NCBI GenBank assembly: GCA_030452025.1
Contig: JAKDNC010000070.1
Span: forward strand, 1 to 10,677
Direction of reading: 5' to 3'
DNA length: 10,677 bases
Source: Nocardioides sp.
Lineage (GTDB): Bacteria > Actinomycetota > Actinomycetes > Propionibacteriales > Nocardioidaceae
The translations under genes and the position numbers were made by a program. This document shows positions 6,466 through 10,677 of this stretch, in pieces. The notes below the pieces were generated by a model, which was not told the origin of the DNA, made no database searches, and saw only the letters and a list, made by a program, of their open reading frames with translations. The first letter of the stretch is position 1. Every line of letters starts with the position of its first letter.

Positions 6466-7719
6466 ATGACCCACGGATCCGGCCCCCTCGACCGCGACGC
6501 CTGCCTGGCCCTGGACGCGCAGGACCCGCTGGCGTGGGTGCGCGAGGAGTTCGAGCTGCCGGCCGGGACCATCTATTTGGACGGCAACTCCCTGGGCCCA
6601 CTCCCCTCGGCCGCCCCGGCCAGGGTCCAGGAGGTGGTCACCCAGGAGTGGGGCGCCGGTCTGATCCGCAGCTGGAACGACGCCGGCTGGTTCGACAAGC
6701 CGCGCACCATCGGCGACCGGATCGCCCCGCTGATCGGCGCATCGGCCGGGACCGTGGTGGTCGGCGACACGACGTCGGTCAACCTGTTCAAGGCCCTCGT
6801 GGCCGCGCTGCGGATGCGCCCCGAGCGGGACGTGATCGTCTCCGAGGCTGGAAACTTTCCCACCGACCTCTACATGATCCAGGGCGCCTCGGAGCTGATC
6901 GGCGGCTACGAGCAGCGCCTGATCGGCGACTCGGGACCGGAGCTGGTCGACGTACTCGACGAACGGGTGGCCGTCGTGGTCCTCTCCCAGGTCGACTACC
7001 GCACCGGGCGGATGCACGCCATGGCCGAGGTGACCCGCCAGGCCCACGACGTCGGGGCGCTGGTGATCTGGGACCTCTGCCACAGCGCAGGCGCCCTGCC
7101 GCTCTCGCGCGAGGACTGCGAGGCGGCCTTCGCGATCGGCTGCACCTACAAGTACCTCAACGGCGGCCCCGGAGCTCCCGCGTTCGTCCACGTCGCATCG
7201 CGCCACCAGGGCGTCGCCCGCCAGCCGCTGACCGGGTGGCACGGACACCAGGACCCGTTCGCCTTCACCCCCGACTACAAGCCGGCCGAGGGAATCTCGC
7301 ACTTCATCATTTCCACGCCACCGGTGCTGTCCTACGCGCCCCTGGAGTCCAGCCTGGACATCTGGGAGAAGGTCTCCCTCGACCAGGTGCGGACGAAGAG
7401 CCTTGCGCTCTCGGGTCTCTTCATCGACCTCGTCGACGCCTGGCTTGGCGACCACGTGGAGGTGGTGACCCCCCGCGAGGCTGGGCAGCGCGGGAGCCAG
7501 GTCTCCCTGCGCCACCCGCAGGGCTATGCAGTGGTGCAGGCACTCATCGAGGCCGGCGTCATCGGGGACTTCCGGGCACCGGACCTGATGCGATTCGGAT
7601 TCACCCCGCTCTACCTCGGCCACACCGAGGTCCACGACGCCGTCGCCACCCTGCGCAGGATTCTGGGCGAAGGCACCTGGGAGGACCAGCGGTTCCACGA
7701 GCGGGCCAAGGTCACCTGA
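6466..7719 (+). CDS. kynU: Kynureninase
   Basis: This PLP enzyme cleaves L-kynurenine to anthranilate and L-alanine (and 3-hydroxykynurenine to 3-hydroxyanthranilate) in tryptophan breakdown or NAD synthesis. The 417 residues match the bacterial family length. Seen in order: IYLDGNSLGPLP near the N-terminus, GDTTSVNLFKAL (phosphate-binding region), SEAGNFPTDLYM with D134, WDLCHSAG with D203 and H206, CTYKYLNGGPGAP with the Schiff-base lysine K229, GWHGHQDPFAF with W258, and MRFGFTPLYLGH with the substrate-carboxylate Arg. These positions are each two higher than the Pseudomonas fluorescens numbering I remember (132, 201, 227, 256), which strongly supports the call. The gene is complete and stands alone: no tryptophan 2,3-dioxygenase, formamidase or hydroxylase gene is in view. 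Upstream is a hairpin-rich stretch and downstream a hairpin, then IS debris. Confidence 0.96.
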   Translation: MTHGSGPLDRDACLALDAQDPLAWVREEFELPAGTIYLDGNSLGPLPSAAPARVQEVVTQEWGAGLIRSWNDAGWFDKPRTIGDRIAPLIGASAGTVVVGDTTSVNLFKALVAALRMRPERDVIVSEAGNFPTDLYMIQGASELIGGYEQRLIGDSGPELVDVLDERVAVVVLSQVDYRTGRMHAMAEVTRQAHDVGALVIWDLCHSAGALPLSREDCEAAFAIGCTYKYLNGGPGAPAFVHVASRHQGVARQPLTGWHGHQDPFAFTPDYKPAEGISHFIISTPPVLSYAPLESSLDIWEKVSLDQVRTKSLALSGLFIDLVDAWLGDHVEVVTPREAGQRGSQVSLRHPQGYAVVQALIEAGVIGDFRAPDLMRFGFTPLYLGHTEVHDAVATLRRILGEGTWEDQRFHERAKVT

Positions 7720-7747
7720 GCATCAACGGCATCGCCGCACTGGCGAT

Positions 7748-7769
7748 CACCCGTTGGCACTCACGGGTG
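7748..7769 (+). terminator. Probable terminator hairpin after kynU
   Basis: CACCCGT (7748-7754) pairs perfectly with ACGGGTG (7763-7769) around an eight-base loop, 28 bases after the kynU stop. The stem is short and has no T-tract. Between it and the IS at about 7856 I see no gene; the stretch is somewhat lower in GC than its surroundings and may be part of an older insertion end. Confidence 0.45.
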
Positions 7770-7855
7770 TTGAGGCGGCAGTGCTTGAAGTCGTGATCCG
7801 TGGACTTGCGGGTGAAATCGATTAAGCCGATCAACCCCTGAGACGTTAACTTTCC

Positions 7856-8859
7856 GGCTTTCCCCATTGATGTCTGGGGACACGGTGACCGGTGGGCAAG
7901 ACGCGCACGGGGCGTGGCTCTATGTTCGGAAGTCGACCAAGACAAACCGGACAGAAGAGGGTCACGCTCCCGTGCGCGTCACTGCTCTATGCAAGCGCCT
8001 GCTCGATCTCGACGGGATCGGCGTCACGAGGGTCGACTTCGCCGGCGGTGTGCTGGTCGCCGACGTCGGGCTGCGACGACGCCTGCTGGCGTGTCCGCGG
8101 TGTGATTTCACCACGCGGACGCGCTGTGAGACCGGCCCGTGCACTCGCGGAGGCGCGGCCCGGACCTTGGCCGGCCCAGGTCAGCGTGCGTGCGGTCCTG
8201 CGGCGGCTGCGTTGCCCCACCCACGGGGTGGTCACCGAGGACGTGCCATTCGCCCGGACCGGGGCACGGTTCACCGCCGACTTCGAGGACTTGATCGCGT
8301 ATCTGGCCACCAAGACCGACAAGACCACGACCACCCCGGCTGCAACGCATCGACTGGGACACCGTGGGCCGGATCTGTGGACGAGTGGTCGCCGACGACC
8401 TGGACCCGGCCCGCCTGGACGGGTTGGTCGCCATCGGGGTCGACGAGGTGAGCTGGCGCCGCAGACACCGGCACCTCACCCTGCTCACCCGACCACACCG
8501 GGAAAAAGATCGTGTGGGGCGCCAAAGGCAAGGACGCCGCCCCCTCGATGAGTGCTTCGCCGACATCAGTGCCGAACGGGCCGACCGGGCCGACCGGCTG
8601 CAAGCGATCAGCATGGACATGGGTGCGGCGTTCAACAAGTCCGCCCCAAGAGAACGGGTGAACGCGACCCGCTGCATCGACCCCTACGACTGCGTCCAGT
8701 TGGTCGCCGAGGCCCTCGACGTGGAACGGCGCAAGGCCTGGAACTAGCTGCGGCAACTGCCCGACCAGCAGGCCGCGCCACGACGTAGGGTGCCCGCTGG
8801 GACGTCCCGAGAACCTCTCAGAGGACCAGCAAGCCACCCTGCGCAAGCCTGCCGACGGC
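7856..8859 (+). mobile_element. Remnant of an ISL3-family insertion sequence
   Basis: The element is defined by its decayed transposase. The left end is proposed at about 7856 (GGCTTTCCCCATTGATGTC), because ISL3-family elements of actinobacteria often begin with GG-CT and a C/T-rich inverted repeat about 110 bases before the transposase start. No right inverted repeat can be found, because coding similarity breaks off near 8859 where sequence of another IS begins. Target duplications therefore cannot be tested. The left boundary is inference. Confidence 0.55.
7972..8859 (+). pseudogene. ISL3-family transposase, multiply frameshifted and 3'-truncated
   Basis: The protein can be followed through all three frames. 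GTG 7972 opens VRVTALCKRLLDLDGIGVTR, then the zinc-finger-like LLACPRCDFTTRTR. After shifts near 8130-8180 comes VRAVLRRLRCPTHGVV and ARFTADFEDLIAYLATKTDK. After a shift near 8330 comes QRIDWDTVGRI, then AIGVDEVSWRRRHRHLTLLT, the DDE-domain core with a catalytic Asp. A segment in another frame (8491-8545, DHTGKKIVWGAKGKDAAP) follows, then LDECFADISAERADRADRLQ and SMDMGAAFNKS with the second Asp, and CIDPYDCVQLVAEALD. A TAG at 8745-8747 replaces the expected Glu codon in KAWNELRQLPDQQ. A last piece, GRPENLSEDQQATLRK, is in yet another frame and ends near 8859. The C-terminal third, including the catalytic Glu region, is absent. It cannot make active transposase. Confidence 0.85.
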
Positions 8860-8869
8860 CTCGACCCAC

Positions 8870-9092
8870 CTCGGACCGCTGTGCTCGGTGGCCAGCAGCT
8901 TGGAGCGAGTGCCGCTACGTTCAGTGACACGGTCCTCGGTGCGCTCGTAACGCTCGGCACCGATCACTCCGCGGCTTCGAACTCGAAAGCCTCTTGCAGG
9001 ACGGTGCGGACCGATTCACGGATCATGTCGATGCCACCCCCAGTACGGAACGCGTCAAGCAACTCGGACAAGGCAGACCAAGACAAGGCCAT
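8870..9092 (-). pseudogene. IS256-family transposase, N-terminal fragment
   Basis: From ATG 9092 the minus strand reads MALSWSALSELLDAFRT, then MIRESVRTVLQEAFEFEAAE up to a TGA at 8964-8966. In the neighbouring frame it continues VIGAERYERTEDRVTERSG and TRSKLLATE, which is the highly conserved N-terminal block of IS256/mutator transposases (family pattern: EAE..., GA..YER...R...RNG.R...L.T). So there is one frameshift or small deletion near 8967, and everything after about residue 75 is lost, including the whole DDE catalytic domain. The ribosome binding site AAGGAG (9101-9106) is still present eight bases upstream. It faces the ISL3 remnant and stops where that one stops. It lies between that remnant and the cofC gene and is not functional. 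Confidence 0.75.
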
Positions 9093-9159
9093 CGGTGGTT
9101 CTCCTTCAGTGCGTGACTTGGTCGTTTCACACCGAAGGTCCTACCGATGGTCACCTACG

Positions 9160-9822
9160 TCACGCAGCCCCGCCGTTGGACCTCGAACCCCACCACTCCC
9201 AGGGACTCCCCTGGACCATGGCCCGGGTGTGCGCGTTCATCGCGGCGTCGTTGGTGACGTCGTCGCGGAAATCCACGTCGCGGCGCAACCCCGACCAAGC
9301 AGGAACTCCGAGCTCGACTGCGCCGCCGGCCCGGTGGGCCTGCAGTGACCCCCCGCCGTACGCCGGCCGCAGCGGCACCCCGGCACGCGAAGTCAGCAGC
9401 GTGGTCCCGGTCCCGGGCCGGTCTGCCACGCACCCAGACTCCACACCGGCGGCCCGGCCAAGGGCCATGTCCAGCTCGGATGCCCGCAGATAAGGCAGAT
9501 CCCCGGGCAGCACAGCCAGATGACGCGACGCTGATCGGCTACGGACCACGTCCGCACCGAACCCGATCGAGCCGTTGAGCCCCGACCGATCGCTCACGAC
9601 CACGCTCGTCCCCGACATCGTGAAGACCTCAACATCGGCATCGGTGTCACACACCACCACGACACCCGCGACCAGAGAGGCCTGACGGACCGCATCCAAG
9701 GTGTCGCGCGCCATCGCGATCGCAAGCCGACGCCGCTCCCCCGGATCGCCGCCAAGGCGACTCTTGGCCCGATGGGTGTCCTTCAACGGGACAACCACCC
9801 ACCACATTGGGTTCGTGCCCAT
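9160..9822 (-). CDS. cofC: Phospholactate/phosphoenolpyruvate guanylyltransferase of F420 synthesis
   Basis: CofC (called FbiD in mycobacteria) uses GTP to activate 2-phospholactate or, in actinobacteria, phosphoenolpyruvate, giving the nucleotide-linked precursor that FbiA/CofD joins to Fo to make F420. The 220 residues contain the family marks: VVPLKDTHRAKSRLG near the start (nucleotide binding), ARDTLDAV, GLNGSIGFGAD, LAVLPGDLPYL with the metal-binding Asp of the nucleotidyltransferase fold, GTGTTLL and YGGGSLQAH, and GLRRDVDFRDD close to the C-terminus. The length is close to the ~214 residues of relatives, so the IS debris downstream has not removed a domain, though the last ~15 residues (SPWEWWGSRSNGGAA) are atypical. 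ATG 9822 lies two bases after the npdG stop (TGAGCATG), so translation is probably coupled. It is the last gene of the minus-strand F420 operon. Confidence 0.88.
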   Translation of the reverse strand: MGTNPMWWVVVPLKDTHRAKSRLGGDPGERRRLAIAMARDTLDAVRQASLVAGVVVVCDTDADVEVFTMSGTSVVVSDRSGLNGSIGFGADVVRSRSASRHLAVLPGDLPYLRASELDMALGRAAGVESGCVADRPGTGTTLLTSRAGVPLRPAYGGGSLQAHRAGGAVELGVPAWSGLRRDVDFRDDVTNDAAMNAHTRAMVQGSPWEWWGSRSNGGAA

Positions 9823-9824
9823 GC

Positions 9825-10487
9825 TCAGCGGCCGAGCCCGACCACGGCGATCCCGGACCGGACCTTGTGTCGCTTGTTGATCGAGATCAGCACGGCGGTC
9901 AGCGGCTCCAGCTGACGAGCCAACCGAAGCGCACCGGCATCGATGCCGTCCTTGCCAGTGATGATCCGGGCCAACTCCATGACCTGTCCTTTGCCCTCGG
10001 CATCGTCACCGCAGACCAGGACGTCCTCGTGCTCGAGCAGGTCCTCCTCACCGATCAGGCTGACCGCCGAGAGATGGTGAAAGGCGCCCACGACCACGGC
10101 ATCTGGCACCAGCCCCTGAGCGATCTCAGCAGCCGAGGTGGGACCAAGATCCAGACCAAAGGGCCCGCCCTTGTCGAAGCCGAGCGGATTCACGCAGCTG
10201 ATCACGACCTTCCCCGACAACTGAGGCGCCAGAGACCCGACCAGCTCGTCGTGCCCCTTGTGGGGGACCGCCAGCAGCACCAGGTCGGCAACCTCAACTG
10301 CCTTGGTGTTCTCCGCCCCATTGACCGAACCGGCGCCGGTGACCCGGTCAGCCAGTTCGGTGGCCGCCTCGACGGCCCGCTCATCCGAGCGTGATCCCAA
10401 GATCACCGCGTGGCCACCCTTGGCAAACCGATAACCCAGCCCCTTGCCCTGGGGACCAGTGCCCCCAATGATCGCAATCGTGCTCAT
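9825..10487 (-). CDS. npdG: F420H2:NADP+ oxidoreductase (NADPH-dependent F420 reductase)
   Basis: This enzyme (also called Fno) passes hydride between NADP(H) and coenzyme F420, linking the deazaflavin pool to the nicotinamide pool. The 220-residue length is typical. The N-terminus is a Rossmann fold, IAIIGGTGPQGKGLGYRFAK, followed by VILGSRSDERA, whose Ser/Arg after the second strand select NADP(H). Then come ADLVLLAVPHKGH, VVISCVNPLGFDKGGPF, VVGAFHHLSAVSL (the F420-binding region in known structures) and DVLVCGDDAEGKGQVMELA, and a helical end SINKRHKVRSGIAVVGLG. An AAGGAG ribosome binding site lies seven bases before ATG 10487. It follows the probable fbiC by 26 bases and precedes cofC by two, so the three are one transcription unit. 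Confidence 0.94.
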   Translation of the reverse strand: MSTIAIIGGTGPQGKGLGYRFAKGGHAVILGSRSDERAVEAATELADRVTGAGSVNGAENTKAVEVADLVLLAVPHKGHDELVGSLAPQLSGKVVISCVNPLGFDKGGPFGLDLGPTSAAEIAQGLVPDAVVVGAFHHLSAVSLIGEEDLLEHEDVLVCGDDAEGKGQVMELARIITGKDGIDAGALRLARQLEPLTAVLISINKRHKVRSGIAVVGLGR

Positions 10488-10494
10488 GCTCTCT

Positions 10495-10500
10495 CTCCTT
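10495..10500 (-). promoter_or_regulatory. Ribosome binding site of npdG
   Basis: AAGGAG on the minus strand, seven bases from ATG 10487; a full-strength site within the 26-base gap after the upstream gene. Confidence 0.75.
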
Positions 10501-10513
10501 CAGACGTGTGACT

Positions 10514-10677
10514 TCAGAGGTTGACGGTGAGCGGCAACTGCCCACGCATGGCGCCGTCCTGCGGAACCTCTCCATAGGTGGTGCCCCGCTGGCGGGCAGG
10601 GCGCCCGATCCCAGTGGCGAGTTCGGTGAGCTCCTCGACGGTTTTGGCGGAGCCGTGCTCGGAGCCGGCCATGCGGG
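10514..10677 (-). CDS. fbiC: C-terminal end of a probable Fo synthase FbiC (5' part outside window)
   Basis: Only the last ~53 codons are in the window; the frame is open to the right edge and ends at TGA 10514-10516. The tail includes KTVEELTELATGIGRPARQR and GTTYGEVP, then QLPLTVNL. The pattern EEL..L....GR...QR.T.Y is what I expect at the end of CofH/FbiC radical-SAM proteins, which build the deazaflavin chromophore Fo from tyrosine and a ribityl-uracil. The radical-SAM domains and their CxxxCxxC clusters are outside the window, so the call rests on this short tail plus the operon position before npdG and cofC. The visible Met codon at 10672 is internal, not a start. Confidence 0.65.
   Translation of the reverse strand, partial: RMAGSEHGSAKTVEELTELATGIGRPARQRGTTYGEVPQDGAMRGQLPLTVNL

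Noticed and set aside
6460..7698. 412-codon antisense frame over kynU and a 420-codon frame overlapping it on the plus strand
   Set aside because: Both are composition artefacts of high GC; kynU itself has all catalytic residues and a ribosome binding site.
8271..8960. 229-codon minus-strand frame over the ISL3 remnant
   Set aside because: Antisense shadow of the transposase. Only the separate frames at 8870-9092 on that strand match an IS256 transposase.

Overview
The window is about 68-70% GC by eye, with GTG/ATG starts, strong G/C bias at codon third positions, SD-led and possibly leaderless genes, and coenzyme F420 genes. This fits a high-GC actinobacterium. The secreted protein at the left and the fused E1 dehydrogenase look most like Nocardioides or another Propionibacteriales member, but the genus is inferred from protein flavour, not demonstrated.

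Left half (1-5200), mostly intact metabolic genes: the 3' end of an aldo/keto reductase; a convergent small secreted protein; a 732-residue fused E1alpha-E1beta thiamine-diphosphate 2-oxoacid dehydrogenase; an LLM-class, probably F420-dependent, oxidoreductase; and a UspA-type universal stress protein. The E1 gene and the stress gene are each followed by a clear hairpin terminator. The one after the stress gene probably also serves the convergent genes to its right.

Middle (5200-6465), decay: two minus-strand reading frames can only be read by changing frame and passing stops, so they are pseudogenes unless the assembly is wrong. Upstream of them is a 425-base non-coding stretch with several hairpins, one with a perfect 12-bp stem. 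An intact kynureninase gene (kynU, 6466-7719) follows, with no other kynurenine-pathway gene in view.

Right (7856-9092), insertion-sequence debris: a heavily frameshifted ISL3-family transposase on the plus strand runs head-on into the first part of an IS256-family transposase on the minus strand. Both have lost their 3' parts at the junction (about 8859-8870).

Far right (9160-10677), a minus-strand F420 operon: the last 53 codons of a gene that is probably fbiC (deazaflavin Fo synthase), then npdG (F420:NADPH oxidoreductase), then cofC/fbiD (guanylyltransferase that starts the F420 side chain). Spacings are 26 and 2 bases. Together they make the deazaflavin chromophore, begin its phospholactyl-type tail, and reduce or oxidise the finished cofactor. 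The LLM oxidoreductase at 3557-4591 is a plausible consumer. I found no RNA gene, CRISPR array or clearly novel system. The most unusual items are the convergent double-IS junction, the hairpin/pseudoknot-capable leader near kynU, and a possible leaderless 12-codon ORF directly before the E1 gene.
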